From a virus, in IMG/VR virus record IMGVR_UViG_3300011116_000119, positions 1 to 29,635 of that record: DNA of 29,635 nucleotides; one strand, written 5' to 3'. The notes under the pieces were generated by a model that was given only the letters and a program-made list of their open reading frames with translations, did no database searches and was not told where the DNA came from. Both the position numbers and the translations under genes were made by a program. This document shows positions 6,935-15,097 of this stretch, one piece after another (within the stretch, counting starts at the first letter, position 1; each line of letters begins with the position of its first letter).

Positions 6935-7125
6935 ACAAATACTTCGAGATCATTTTGAAAGATATTGAAGAACGCCGGGAATATGTGGCGAAAGCCCTTA
7001 TCGAAGGTAGCGCAAAAGAATATTCCGAGTATCGGAGTATGTGTGGAGAGATTCGTGGGTTATCTCTTGCACACCAAACTGTAACTGACCTACTGCGTAA
7101 AATTGAGAAAGAAGACGATGAGTGA
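6931..7125 (+). CDS. Small helical hypothetical protein (64 aa)
   Basis: A short, charged, almost fully helical protein beginning MNKYFEIILKDIEERREYV and ending in an acidic KIEKEDDE tail. The ATG overlaps the portal stop (ATGA), and its own stop overlaps the start of the co-chaperonin gene, so it is tightly coupled to both. Small helical proteins in this slot are common in related phages, but I know of no assigned function. An assembly or chaperone-adaptor role is only suggested by its neighbours. Confidence 0.75.
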   Translation: MNKYFEIILKDIEERREYVAKALIEGSAKEYSEYRSMCGEIRGLSLAHQTVTDLLRKIEKEDDE

Positions 7126-7522
7126 AATCCTAATTGCGTCCCATGAAGGCGCTGCGCCAACCATCTTGCCAACCTTGGCAGAGCAAAAGGCAAAGCAACT
7201 TCCAGCACCCGCCACTTACCACCTCCTGTGCGCTCTTCCTGAAATTGAGGATGCATATGACAGCGGTATCGTGAAATCCGGGCAGACCATGCACTTTGAA
7301 GAAGTCATGTCACCCGTGCTATTTGTGGTGGCGATAGGGCCAGATGCTTATGCCGACAAGTCCCGATTCCCAAGTGGCCCGAGTTGCAAGGTTGGAGACT
7401 TCATCCTTGTGCGACCTAATTCTGGAACCCGAGTCAAGATTCACGGCCAAGAGATGCGACTCATCAATGATGATTCCGTCGAAGCCACTGTCGAAGACCC
7501 TCGCGGCGTTTCGCGTGTTTAA
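7118..7522 (+). CDS. GroES-like co-chaperonin
   Basis: The 134-residue protein has a Cpn10 fold signature: a strand rich in hydrophobics (YHLLCALPE), a mobile-loop-like DSGIVKSG, FVVAIGPDAY, then VGDFILVRPNSGTRVKIHG and a closing INDDSVEATVED that matches the end of GroES. It has about 30 extra N-terminal residues. Phage co-chaperonins such as T4 gp31 replace host GroES so that the host GroEL can fold the capsid protein; the gene sits between portal and capsid, as expected for that job. The start at 7118 is chosen over an upstream in-frame ATG because it overlaps the previous stop and is preceded by a purine-rich site. Confidence 0.72.
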   Translation: MSEILIASHEGAAPTILPTLAEQKAKQLPAPATYHLLCALPEIEDAYDSGIVKSGQTMHFEEVMSPVLFVVAIGPDAYADKSRFPSGPSCKVGDFILVRPNSGTRVKIHGQEMRLINDDSVEATVEDPRGVSRV

Positions 7523-7531
7523 GGAGCAAAC

Positions 7532-8434
7532 ATGAGCGATTTTAAATTCCCAGATGAGATTGAAACTGAAAACCCATCTGCTGTAAACGATGCGGATGAG
7601 GTTGAAATTGAAGTCATAGACGATACGCCAGAGGAGGACAAAGGCCGTTCTCCGATGAAAGAGCCCCCCGCTGAAGTTACCGATGAGGAACTTGAGCAGT
7701 ATGGCGAGGGCGTCAAGAAGCGTATCCAGCACTTCAGCAAGGGGTATCACGACGAACGCCGCGCAAAAGAATCGGCAATTCGTGAGAAAGAAGAAGCAAT
7801 TACTCTGGCGCAGCGGGTTCTTGAAGAGAACAAACGTCTTCAAGGTAGTTTGGGCGAGGGCCATGCAGCCCTGCTGGAACAGGCCAAGAAGGTAATCAGC
7901 GGCGAGATCGAAGACGCAAAACGCCAATACAAAGCAGCGTATGAGGCGGGGGATTCAGAAGCCCTTGTGTCGGCGCAAGAAGCCTTGATGTCCGCCAAGC
8001 TCCGAGATAATCAGGTCAACAGTTATAAACCTGCTTTACAAGAACCAGAACCTGTAGTACAACCGCAACAACGGGCCGAAGTTAAAGTTGATACCAAAGC
8101 ACGAGCATGGCAAGAAGCCAATCCGTGGTTTGGGGCAGACAAGAAAATGACGGCTGTGGCTTTAACCGTACATCAAGACCTTGTAGATAGCGGAGTTAAT
8201 CCAACGAGCGACGAGTATTACGAGCGTATCAACGCCGAAATGCGAGAAACTTTTCCGAGCGCGTACCCCTCGGATAAGAAGAAGTCGAATGTTGTTGCCT
8301 CTGCGAAACGCAGCACTGCACCTAAAAAGATCGTGCTGACCCAATCTCAAGTAAATATCGCCAAGCGGCTGAATGTTCCACTGGAACTGTACGCCAAGCA
8401 GGTTGCTGAACAATCGAGGAAATCAAATGGCTGA
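7532..8434 (+). CDS. Scaffolding protein (putative)
   Basis: The protein has 300 residues. The N-terminal ~55 are very acidic and probably disordered. Residues ~60-170 are a long charged coiled coil (AIREKEEAITLAQRVLEENKRL). A Gln/Pro linker follows, and the C-terminus is basic (KSNVVASAKRSTAPKK). This acidic-coil-basic layout, with position between portal and major capsid, is that of scaffolding proteins that direct head assembly through a basic C-terminal tail. Sequence identity between scaffolds is low, so the call rests on architecture and location. TAAGGAG precedes the ATG. Confidence 0.72.
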   Translation: MSDFKFPDEIETENPSAVNDADEVEIEVIDDTPEEDKGRSPMKEPPAEVTDEELEQYGEGVKKRIQHFSKGYHDERRAKESAIREKEEAITLAQRVLEENKRLQGSLGEGHAALLEQAKKVISGEIEDAKRQYKAAYEAGDSEALVSAQEALMSAKLRDNQVNSYKPALQEPEPVVQPQQRAEVKVDTKARAWQEANPWFGADKKMTAVALTVHQDLVDSGVNPTSDEYYERINAEMRETFPSAYPSDKKKSNVVASAKRSTAPKKIVLTQSQVNIAKRLNVPLELYAKQVAEQSRKSNG

Positions 8435-8876
8435 GAATCGTGTAACTCGTGAAACCGAATCCCGTGACAAGACGGAGCGTCCAAAGCGTTGGATGCCCCC
8501 CGAGTTGCTTCCGAACCCAAATCCTGAACCGGGGTATGGTTTCCGCTGGATTCGTGTCAGCACGTTGGGTAACGATGACCCAATGAATGTTTCCTCAAAA
8601 CTCCGCGAAGGCTGGGAGCCCGTAAAGGCTTCCGATCACCCCGAAATCCAATTGATGGGCGGCGGCAAGAACCGTTACCCAGATAGTATTGAGATTGGTG
8701 GCTTGATCCTTTGCAAAACACCGAGCGAGTTTATTGAGCAGCGGAATGAACATTTCCAGAAAGCCGCTGATGGACAGATGAGTTCGGTTGACAACAATCT
8801 CATGCGCGAGAATGACCCACGTATGCCGCTGTTTAAAGAGCGTCGTTCGGAAGTGTCGTTTGGGCGCGGTTCTTAA
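8427..8876 (+). CDS. Hypothetical head-region protein (149 aa)
   Basis: I do not recognise the family by name. The protein is charged at both ends, with a middle portion that looks folded (GYGFRWIRVSTLGNDDPMNV, then REGWEPVKASDHPEI and IEIGGLILCKTP). It has no membrane segment. The ATG is inside the scaffold gene's last codons, with GAGGA upstream; the in-frame ATG further upstream lies deep in the scaffold gene and is unlikely. Being between scaffold and capsid genes, it is probably a minor head protein, but that is inference. Confidence 0.7.
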   Translation: MAENRVTRETESRDKTERPKRWMPPELLPNPNPEPGYGFRWIRVSTLGNDDPMNVSSKLREGWEPVKASDHPEIQLMGGGKNRYPDSIEIGGLILCKTPSEFIEQRNEHFQKAADGQMSSVDNNLMRENDPRMPLFKERRSEVSFGRGS

Positions 8877-8892
8877 ATCCTAGGAGTTAAAT

Positions 8893-9765
8893 ATGGCTTA
8901 TCCTAATATCGACGGCCCATACGGGCTAAAGCCGGTCAATTTGATTGGCGGTCAGGTGTTTGCGGGTTCTACCCGTGAAATTCCTATTCAATACGGTACG
9001 GCTACCAGCATTTTTTACGGCGATTTCGTAAAGGTTGTTCGCGGTAACGTACAACGTCAAAGTGTTACGACTGACGGCACCGCTGCTGGTATGGTCGGTG
9101 TGTTTCTTGGTTGCTCGTATACGAGCCCAGCCACGAACCAAAAGATTTTTTCAACCTATTGGCCCGCTAGTACTTTGGCTGGCGATGCAGTTGCAATCGT
9201 TTGCGATGATCCTGATACGATCTTCAAGGCTGTTGTATGCTCGGCTACCACGGTAGTGGCATCTGGCAGTTATGCCATGATTGGTCAGAACTATTCGATG
9301 ATTGACAACACTGGTGTTGCTCTGTCTGGTAATGGTGTTTCACGCAACGCCCTGTTGTACTCGTCTACTTTGACTACCGCTGCATTCCCAATGCGTGTGG
9401 TTGGTATGGTTCCAGAAACGGCAGTGTCTGTCACGGCAACTGGCTCATCGTCGAGCACGGCTATTACCTTGACTGGCACTGGCTTGCCTTCGTCGATTCT
9501 TGCTGGTGCTGATGTGTCGTACATTGCTGGGGGTACGTCACCTAATGGTCAGATCGTTCGCACGGGTTCGTTTGTCACGGCTGCTAAAGCTGCTGGTGGT
9601 GGTTTGTCTGGCGACACGATTACCATTAACGTGGCAACTAGTTCGTTGGGCGGTACTGCAACGACGATCCCTTCTGGTTCGACGATCATCTTTACGCAGT
9701 ATCCCGAAATGTTGGTGAAAATTAACTTCGCCAATCATTCGTATTACACTGCTACCGCCGTTTAA
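8893..9765 (+). CDS. Putative head decoration or structural protein
   Basis: The 290-residue protein opens with DGPYGLKPVNLIGGQVFAG and continues as a beta-rich, Ala/Ser/Thr/Gly-rich chain, closing with VKINFANHSYYTATAV. A Thr/Ser-rich stretch at ~178-250 looks like an added beta domain. This type of protein is often found just upstream of the major capsid gene in aquatic phages. A capsid decoration or stabilising role is likely but not proven. AGGAG lies seven bases before the ATG; the gap to the capsid gene is 12 bases, so the two are co-expressed. Confidence 0.68.
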   Translation: MAYPNIDGPYGLKPVNLIGGQVFAGSTREIPIQYGTATSIFYGDFVKVVRGNVQRQSVTTDGTAAGMVGVFLGCSYTSPATNQKIFSTYWPASTLAGDAVAIVCDDPDTIFKAVVCSATTVVASGSYAMIGQNYSMIDNTGVALSGNGVSRNALLYSSTLTTAAFPMRVVGMVPETAVSVTATGSSSSTAITLTGTGLPSSILAGADVSYIAGGTSPNGQIVRTGSFVTAAKAAGGGLSGDTITINVATSSLGGTATTIPSGSTIIFTQYPEMLVKINFANHSYYTATAV

Positions 9766-9777
9766 GGAGCACTAAAA

Positions 9778-10689
9778 ATGGCTATTTCACGCGCACAACT
9801 GCTAAAAGAGTTGCTCCCCGGTTTGAACGCACTGTTCGGTCTGGAGTATGCAAAGTACGGCGAAGAACACAAGGAAATCTACGATCAAGAGACTTCTGAG
9901 CGTTCGTTTGAAGAAGAAACCAAGCTGTCCGGTTTCTCTGCTGCACCTGTCAAGGCTGAGGGTTCTGCAATCGCTTATGACAACGCTCAAGAGGCTTGGA
10001 CCGCTCGCTACAACCACGAAACCATTGCTTATGGTTTCTCGATCACTGAAGAAGCGATTGAAGATAACCTGTATGACAGCCTCTCGGCTCGTTATACCAA
10101 GGCTCTGGCCCGTGGTATGGCTTACACCAAGCAAGTCAAGGCTGCTGCCATTCTAAACAACGGCTTCAGCGCAGGGTTCACCTATGGTGATGGCAAGCCA
10201 CTGTTCAGCACAGCTCACCCGCTGGTGTCTGGTGGTGTTAACAGCAATACTCCTGCCGTGGCTGCTGACTTGAACGAGACTTCTTTGGAAGCCGCCGTCA
10301 TTCAGATCGCCGCTTGGACGGATGAGCGTGGTCTGCTGATCGCAGCCAAGCCACAGAAGCTGATCGTCCCCCCTGCTCTGATGTTCGTTGCTACTCGTCT
10401 GTTGGAAACCAGCCTTCGCGTTGGTACTACCGACAACGATATCAACGCACTGAAGAACAACGGCTCGATCCCACAGGGTTACACCGTCAATCACTTCTTG
10501 ACCGATCCTAACGGTTGGTACTTGAAGACTGATGTGCCTAACGGTCTGAAGCACTTTGTGCGGACGCCAATGAGCACGTCAATGGATGGTGATTTCGACA
10601 CGGGGAACACCCGCTACAAGGCCCGCGAGCGTTATTCGTTTGGTGTCAGCGATCCACTGGGTATCTTTGGTTCGCCCGGTTCGTCCTGA
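9778..10689 (+). CDS. Major capsid protein (HK97-fold, Mu gpT-like)
   Basis: The 303-residue protein has features of the Mu gpT-like capsid family: an N-terminal helical arm, EAWTARYNHETIAYGFSITE, then MAYTKQVKAAAILNNGF, GDGKPLFSTAHPLVSGG, and a C-terminal half with KLIVPPALMFVATRLLETSL. It follows a scaffold and decoration-type gene and is closed by a strong terminator, as expected for a very abundant product. TAAGGAG lies upstream of the ATG. It forms the icosahedral shell. Confidence 0.87.
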   Translation: MAISRAQLLKELLPGLNALFGLEYAKYGEEHKEIYDQETSERSFEEETKLSGFSAAPVKAEGSAIAYDNAQEAWTARYNHETIAYGFSITEEAIEDNLYDSLSARYTKALARGMAYTKQVKAAAILNNGFSAGFTYGDGKPLFSTAHPLVSGGVNSNTPAVAADLNETSLEAAVIQIAAWTDERGLLIAAKPQKLIVPPALMFVATRLLETSLRVGTTDNDINALKNNGSIPQGYTVNHFLTDPNGWYLKTDVPNGLKHFVRTPMSTSMDGDFDTGNTRYKARERYSFGVSDPLGIFGSPGSS

Positions 10690-10722
10690 TAAATAGTTAG
10701 GGTTGGGGGTTCCCGGCTGGAG

Positions 10723-10757
10723 GGGGAGGCGGTCACAAGCTGCTTCCCCTTTTTATT
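10723..10757 (+). terminator. Rho-independent terminator after the capsid gene
   Basis: GGGGAGGCGG (10723-10732) pairs with CTGCTTCCCC (10740-10749) over ten base pairs including two G-U, with a seven-base loop, followed by TTTTTATTT. It ends the head-gene transcript. Confidence 0.85.
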
Positions 10758-10865
10758 TGCACAAATGATTTGCTTGTGGTACAACCCTAATACCAAGACT
10801 ACTTGGCTTGTTGACTGACTTGGCAGACTCCCCTCAAGACAGCAAGCCGTAAATGAGGATATATC
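10758..10865 (+). promoter_or_regulatory. Intergenic region, possible promoter for the next gene
   Basis: This 108-base stretch separates a strong terminator from the next gene, so a promoter is expected. A weak TTGCAC-17-TACAAC pair and a direct repeat of GACT..ACTTGGC are present, but nothing matches sigma70 well. The ribosome site GAGGA is clear. No small gene is seen. Confidence 0.3.
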
Positions 10866-11333
10866 ATGGGATTCGCAACTCACCTTGGCCCTTGGCTGCT
10901 CGGCACTGTCAAGGACACGACTGGCACTACCGCTGGCACGATTCGCAACACTGGCTGCACTATCGTTGCCCAGAACAAAACTGTTGCCTTTGGCGATGCC
11001 GCAGCATCTGTGGCCTTCGTAGTTCCTGCTGGCTCACTGATCACCGCAGTTCAACTGATCCAAACGACCACGTTTACCTCGGGTACTACAGGCACGTTTA
11101 CCGTTCTGCTGAACGGTTCGCAGATTGGTCAAGCAAGCGTGACTACGGGTACGGCTGGTATTTTGACTATCACTCCAGATACCGCAGCCCGTGCAGCGGT
11201 GTTCAATAACGTGGGCACGACTGACGCCACCATCACTTATACCAGCGCGACGATGACGGCTGGAGCAGGTTCGCTTGTGATGGCATATATGGTTCGCAAC
11301 TCGGATGGTTCCGCCTTCCCAGCGTCTGCCTAA
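10866..11333 (+). CDS. Beta-rich structural protein (155 aa), probably virion surface
   Basis: The protein begins MGFATHLGPWLLGTVKDTTG and is rich in Thr, Ala and Gly, with repeated TTGT(A/F) turns typical of jelly-roll or Ig-like virion proteins. There is no signal peptide or membrane segment. It is the only gene between two terminators, so it appears to have its own transcript and dosage, as do decoration proteins. Proteins with this opening are frequent next to capsid genes in uncultured phages. The exact role is unknown. Confidence 0.65.
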   Translation: MGFATHLGPWLLGTVKDTTGTTAGTIRNTGCTIVAQNKTVAFGDAAASVAFVVPAGSLITAVQLIQTTTFTSGTTGTFTVLLNGSQIGQASVTTGTAGILTITPDTAARAAVFNNVGTTDATITYTSATMTAGAGSLVMAYMVRNSDGSAFPASA

Positions 11334-11341
11334 TTAGTCTC

Positions 11342-11362
11342 GGGGGCTTCGGCCCCCTTTTT
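11342..11362 (+). terminator. Rho-independent terminator with UUCG loop
   Basis: GGGGGC (11342-11347), a TTCG tetraloop closed by C-G, and GCCCCC (11352-11357) are followed by TTTTT. This is a very stable hairpin directly after the 155-aa gene. Confidence 0.92.
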
Positions 11363-11376
11363 CTAGGAGATTAGTT

Positions 11377-11628
11377 ATGTCGAACACCAATCCAAGCCCT
11401 ACGTTCCCGCAGTTTCCGGGTGATGCTGCAACAGTTACGGCAAGCGATACGACTCGCTTCGCACCCTCCGTGATTTATGTTGGCACCACGGGTAATGTTA
11501 ACGTGGTTACTTCCCAAGGCACAACAGTTCTGTTTACCGCAGTACCTGCTGGTGCGGTTATTCCGGTACGTGTCATCGGTGTTCTTAGCACAAGCACCAC
11601 GGCATCAACGCTGGTCAGGATTTTCTAA
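11377..11628 (+). CDS. Small beta-rich structural protein (83 aa)
   Basis: The short chain has a Pro-rich start (NPSPTFPQFPG), then alternating hydrophobic strands (VIYVGTTGNVNVVTSQG, VLFTAVPAGAVIPVRVIGV) and ends STTASTLVRIF. The pattern fits a single small beta-sandwich, as in phage head-fibre or trimming proteins; many such phage proteins end in a similar LV(R/A)IF. AGGAG precedes the ATG. The next gene starts at the base after its stop, so both are on one transcript. Confidence 0.65.
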   Translation: MSNTNPSPTFPQFPGDAATVTASDTTRFAPSVIYVGTTGNVNVVTSQGTTVLFTAVPAGAVIPVRVIGVLSTSTTASTLVRIF

Positions 11629-12372
11629 ATGCCGCCCTTTGGCTTTGGGATGTCAATGCCGCACTTGATACGTGCGGCAGCTAGTGGCTCTACACCAGTG
11701 GTGACGCCAATTACTCTGAAACTCGCTTCAGTGGCGGCTTTAATGGACCCGGACCCATTAGATGCGGGCATTAGCTTAGATTTTCCCAGTGCAGGTTTAG
11801 TTTCTGGGGATAAGGTAGTTTTTGCACTATCAACAGATTCTGGCAATGCTACATCTTCGTGTCAAATAGCATTTCAAAGCACAACAGCAGACTTTGTAGT
11901 AACATCTTTGGGGGCTGTTGGTTCGTGGAATTTCTACATTTGCAATGTAACTAGCACCATACCAAACCAAGGCGGGTCATTGATAATAACGCCAAGTGTT
12001 ACAGTAAGTTTTTACTGTTTTGCTGCCGCATGGTATGTATCAAATGTAAATGCATCACCCCTTGAAGGTAGTAGTAATGTTGCCACAACGCCCACTGTAG
12101 GCTCTCCGCAGTCATTTACTGTGACTACGACAACAGCAAATGATGGTGTGTTTGGTATAGCCTATCCAAATATAGCCGTAGGTAATCTGTCCGTGTTTAC
12201 ACCATCAACATCGGGGTGGACATCTACTGGCCCTGCAACCGCTAATCTTAACTCGTGGTTCTTTGCTGTACAAAACCCAAATGTGGGCGCAGCAGGGGCA
12301 AAAACGGTTAGTTCCACTGTTACGGGCAGTCCCGATATAAATGTGGCAAGTGTACGTATTAAGGTAGCTTAA
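11629..12372 (+). CDS. Beta-rich hypothetical virion protein (247 aa)
   Basis: The N-terminus (PPFGFGMSMPHLIRAAASG) is unusual, with no signal peptide. From residue ~25 on it is a Ser/Thr/Val-rich series of strands (SLDFPSAGLVSGDKVVFALS, WNFYICNVTSTIPNQGG) that resembles an Ig- or lectin-like domain. It closes INVASVRIKVA. It shares only a base with the next gene's ATG. The location among capsid-surface and fibre-like genes suggests a surface appendage; no family is recognised. Codon use is more AT-rich than in the capsid gene, which may mean later acquisition. Confidence 0.62.
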   Translation: MPPFGFGMSMPHLIRAAASGSTPVVTPITLKLASVAALMDPDPLDAGISLDFPSAGLVSGDKVVFALSTDSGNATSSCQIAFQSTTADFVVTSLGAVGSWNFYICNVTSTIPNQGGSLIITPSVTVSFYCFAAAWYVSNVNASPLEGSSNVATTPTVGSPQSFTVTTTTANDGVFGIAYPNIAVGNLSVFTPSTSGWTSTGPATANLNSWFFAVQNPNVGAAGAKTVSSTVTGSPDINVASVRIKVA

Positions 12373-12626
12373 TGGCTAAAAAAACACCATCATTAGCCGT
12401 GGGTCGTGGCGAAAAACTCCCCGTCGCCAAGGGCGCTGGTTTGACCGAAAAAGGCCGCAAGAAATACAATGCCGCCACAGGCAGCAATCTCAAAGCGCCA
12501 CAACCAGAAGGTGGCCCACGGAAGAAATCATTTTGCGCCCGGATGAGCGGTATGCCGGGACCAATGAAAGACGAGAAGGGTCAACCCACTCGTAAAGCGG
12601 CTTCTCTAGCTAGATGGAAATGCTGA
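12372..12626 (+). CDS. DUF6321-type phage protein
   Basis: The 84-residue basic protein has the conserved core GLTEKGRKKYNAATGSNLKA, then KKSFCARMSGMPGPMKDEKG and the closing TRKAASLARWKC. I recognise this as the DUF6321 pattern, a small phage-associated family without known function. The charged, Cys-containing sequence with two conserved Cys suggests nucleic-acid or metal binding, but this is speculative. Its ATG overlaps the previous stop. Confidence 0.78.
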   Translation: MAKKTPSLAVGRGEKLPVAKGAGLTEKGRKKYNAATGSNLKAPQPEGGPRKKSFCARMSGMPGPMKDEKGQPTRKAASLARWKC

Positions 12627-12628
12627 CC

Positions 12629-12808
12629 ATGACTCAAGAATCTGAGCACTTCAAACAGGCGCTGGACGCTGCCTCCGTAATAACAGCAATAGGCGCGTTT
12701 ATGGATATCTTGCCAGCAGTTGCTGCAATCTTTACGATTATCTGGACGGGCCTTCGCATCTGGGAAACGGATACGGTCAAGGGTTGGACCAATAGATTGG
12801 ATAAATAG
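12629..12808 (+). CDS. Small membrane protein, possible class II holin
   Basis: The 59-residue protein has a polar start, a hydrophobic stretch from ~18 to ~48 (AIGAFMDILPAVAAIFTIIW), then WTGLRIWETDTVKGW and a basic end. This hydrophobic hairpin followed by IWxxxxIxExxTVxxW resembles small T7-type holins annotated in podoviruses. A holin would time lysis by forming holes in the inner membrane. An alternative in-frame ATG lies at 12614, within the previous gene. The lysis cassette proper is 13 kb away and has its own holin, so this could be an accessory holin or another small membrane protein. Confidence 0.55.
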   Translation: MTQESEHFKQALDAASVITAIGAFMDILPAVAAIFTIIWTGLRIWETDTVKGWTNRLDK

Positions 12809-12811
12809 CGC

Positions 12812-13096
12812 ATGGCTAACTTTATCAACAATGGTAACCTTGCCCCAGAAGTACTGGAAGATGTATTCAAAACCATCATTTGCCCAGTAATCAACTTTAC
12901 TGGAACACTTGCCTCCGGTGGGCCGATGACTATCAATGTTGTTGGGGATGACGGTCTTGTGTATATGACGTTTGAGCTTGATGAGGCATTGGTTCCCGTT
13001 TCATCTGGACTTGTTACTAAGTTGGCAAAGAAACTACGGTTCCAAATCGTTTCAGGTTCTGGGCGGTTTTCTATTACGCTGAATGTGAGCATCTAA
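12812..13096 (+). CDS. Hypothetical beta-rich protein (94 aa)
   Basis: I do not recognise it. It begins MANFINNGNLAPEVLEDVFK, then forms alternating strands (CPVINFTGTLASGGPMTINV, GLVYMTFELDE) and ends LRFQIVSGSGRFSITLNVSI. It is probably one small beta-sandwich. The stop overlaps the next start by one base, so it is co-translated with the fibre-like protein that follows. A structural or chaperone role for that neighbour is possible. Confidence 0.62.
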   Translation: MANFINNGNLAPEVLEDVFKTIICPVINFTGTLASGGPMTINVVGDDGLVYMTFELDEALVPVSSGLVTKLAKKLRFQIVSGSGRFSITLNVSI

Positions 13097-13464
13097 TGGG
13101 ATCAGTAACGCTTGGTAGTGCTGTAGCCATTAACACGGGTGGTGGAAGCACAACGGTTATCAATAACCTGACCACTAACTCTGCAACAGATGCGTTGTCT
13201 GCGGCCCAAGGGGTTGTGCTCAAGACCATGATTGATGCTGGTGGTGTTTATTACGATCCCCCAACAGACAATCCAAATAACTCACCTGTGTTGTATACGC
13301 GAGCCAACAGCACCCCGTTTCAAACCATTCCGATAGCCCAGACGTTTACAACGGCACCATACGTGTACCACTACAACGTGGTTGTAAATTCTTTGTTTCA
13401 AGTCCTTGCCATTTCTGCTTGGGGTCCGGGCAGTTCCGGTCCAGTGGGTGGTATTGGAACGTAA
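13096..13464 (+). CDS. Short fibre-like structural protein (122 aa)
   Basis: Residues ~22-48 carry the motif VINNLTTNSATDALSAAQG, common in phage fibre proteins before a coiled-coil trimer segment. The remainder is Pro/Tyr/Thr-rich (TPFQTIPIAQTFTTAPYVYH) and closes with Gly-rich text. Its stop is immediately followed by the ATG of the 542-residue protein. It could be the anchor part of a two-gene appendage, with the large protein as the distal domain; this is inference from adjacency. Confidence 0.62.
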   Translation: MGSVTLGSAVAINTGGGSTTVINNLTTNSATDALSAAQGVVLKTMIDAGGVYYDPPTDNPNNSPVLYTRANSTPFQTIPIAQTFTTAPYVYHYNVVVNSLFQVLAISAWGPGSSGPVGGIGT

Positions 13465-15093
13465 ATGGCTATCAACCCACAGAAGGTGTTGTTGATCTAC
13501 AACACCAATTCCAACCCAAAGATACAAGCGTTAAACACGCAGAACGGCGTCAATCTTCGTGATTGGTATGCTGGGGTTCGTGGGCTAACCGGGTCTGGTG
13601 GCCCAACTGATTATTATTGGATGGGGTTTGACTTTGGTACGGCCAACTATGTAACGGCTCTGGGGGCTAATGGAAGTTATCTCAGTGCTGTAGCCATAGA
13701 CGGTCCTAGTTCAATTGCTTGTACAGCGTGTTCACCAAAACTTCCAAGTCAAGTGGGAGTCCGGTTAAGTACAGCGTTAAAGAATGCTGGAGCAGCAGGG
13801 GCAATAGAGGCGGTTCTGGTTCTGCCCGGAGTCCCGTCCCGAGTAAAAAATACAGATTCGGCGTTTTCATTTTCAAACTATCAATTTATAGAACTAGCTT
13901 TGGCTTATGCAGCGTGTAAGGATTTCCCAAACACAACGTATTTCCCTGCTGAAATCCCTACGGCGCAAAACGCGATTATGGGGCCAATGATTACAGATGC
14001 GACACTCAGCGAAGAGCCGTTTCGAGTTCCCAATGGAATATGGCGCTCGATTGCCCCAAGGCAATTAACAAATGTACGAGATTTAAAAACATCCATCAAT
14101 GAGCCTTGTGGTGTCCCTTGCGGGAAAATTGGATGGGTTCCTTCAGACGGCTCTGAGCCAAACCCAGACTATTCTTATGCATGGGGGTGTTCTACATTTG
14201 CCCAAGCACAAACAATCGTTAGTAATGCGATAGAAGCAGAGAAGGTTGACAACTTCTCCAAATTGCATGTACTGGGCGGTGTAGATTATGCATTGTATGG
14301 CGGTAATTTTCTTTCTAGTCTTGCTATCAATCGTTTAGGGTTTAGTGCTGGGCTCAATGTTTCGTACATTGCGGACCTTACAACATTTGGCTGTATTGGT
14401 GACGGATATTCAGAAAATTCATGGTGGGATGGGACACTCAAGGCTGTTTCAAAACCAGATGGGTGGACCGCTGCTTGGCCTCCAACTAACAGACCAAACT
14501 GGGCTGGATGGGAAGGACAATGGCCCATCTGGAAATCGTCCCCCGGCGCACAATTAGCCCAAGCAAGTGGCTACGAAACACTTGGTGGGGGCGGGGCTTT
14601 ACAAGGTGCGGGTGGTGTGCCTATTACCCTATTTGGGTTTATGAGCCCCAGAATGAGTTTGGCGGTAAAAAACCCATCTAACTTGGCAACCTTTGAGCCC
14701 GGTGGGTTTACTTATGCGTGGATGAGTGCGGCAGCATATACACAAGAGTATTGTTTGCGTAATGGGGGTTCTTTAGGTTTTGGGTGTGGTGGAGAACCCG
14801 GGAGTTACTCATTACCAGATTCAGATGCGCTGTTATATTTTTTGCTGAACGGGTATTGTGGAGCGGAAGCCACACTTAGGTCTGGCGGGCTTGGGTGGGC
14901 TTATAACGGAGCCACGGCTGGGTGGAGATATGATGCCCCCGATGTTAGTGTTTCTTTTCAAGAAACTTTTGCTGGAACTGTTGTTTCATATAATGTTCCG
15001 GGGATTTATAACAAAGTGACAGCCCACGGTGACCCACTTTATGCGCCATACAAGGCTCGTAATCTTCAACCTAGATTGATGCAAGTAGGATAA
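13465..15093 (+). CDS. Large protein resembling TIGR03790, possible spike or enzyme
   Basis: The 542-residue protein begins KVLLIYNTNS, then LRDWYAGVRGL, which recalls the TIGR03790 opening (a beta strand with Asn-Ser followed by YYAxxRGI). The C-terminal part also fits: GGSLGFGCGGEPGSYSLPDS, then a long helix LLYFLLNGYCGAEATLRSGG and a final HGDPLYAPYK, matching the GDPLxxPF end of that family. No signal peptide is present, unlike the bacterial members. It sits among fibre-like genes, so it may be a host-binding or surface-modifying protein. Only the family resemblance is proposed; the reaction, if any, is unknown. Confidence 0.5.
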   Translation: MAINPQKVLLIYNTNSNPKIQALNTQNGVNLRDWYAGVRGLTGSGGPTDYYWMGFDFGTANYVTALGANGSYLSAVAIDGPSSIACTACSPKLPSQVGVRLSTALKNAGAAGAIEAVLVLPGVPSRVKNTDSAFSFSNYQFIELALAYAACKDFPNTTYFPAEIPTAQNAIMGPMITDATLSEEPFRVPNGIWRSIAPRQLTNVRDLKTSINEPCGVPCGKIGWVPSDGSEPNPDYSYAWGCSTFAQAQTIVSNAIEAEKVDNFSKLHVLGGVDYALYGGNFLSSLAINRLGFSAGLNVSYIADLTTFGCIGDGYSENSWWDGTLKAVSKPDGWTAAWPPTNRPNWAGWEGQWPIWKSSPGAQLAQASGYETLGGGGALQGAGGVPITLFGFMSPRMSLAVKNPSNLATFEPGGFTYAWMSAAAYTQEYCLRNGGSLGFGCGGEPGSYSLPDSDALLYFLLNGYCGAEATLRSGGLGWAYNGATAGWRYDAPDVSVSFQETFAGTVVSYNVPGIYNKVTAHGDPLYAPYKARNLQPRLMQVG

Positions 15094-15097
15094 ACAT

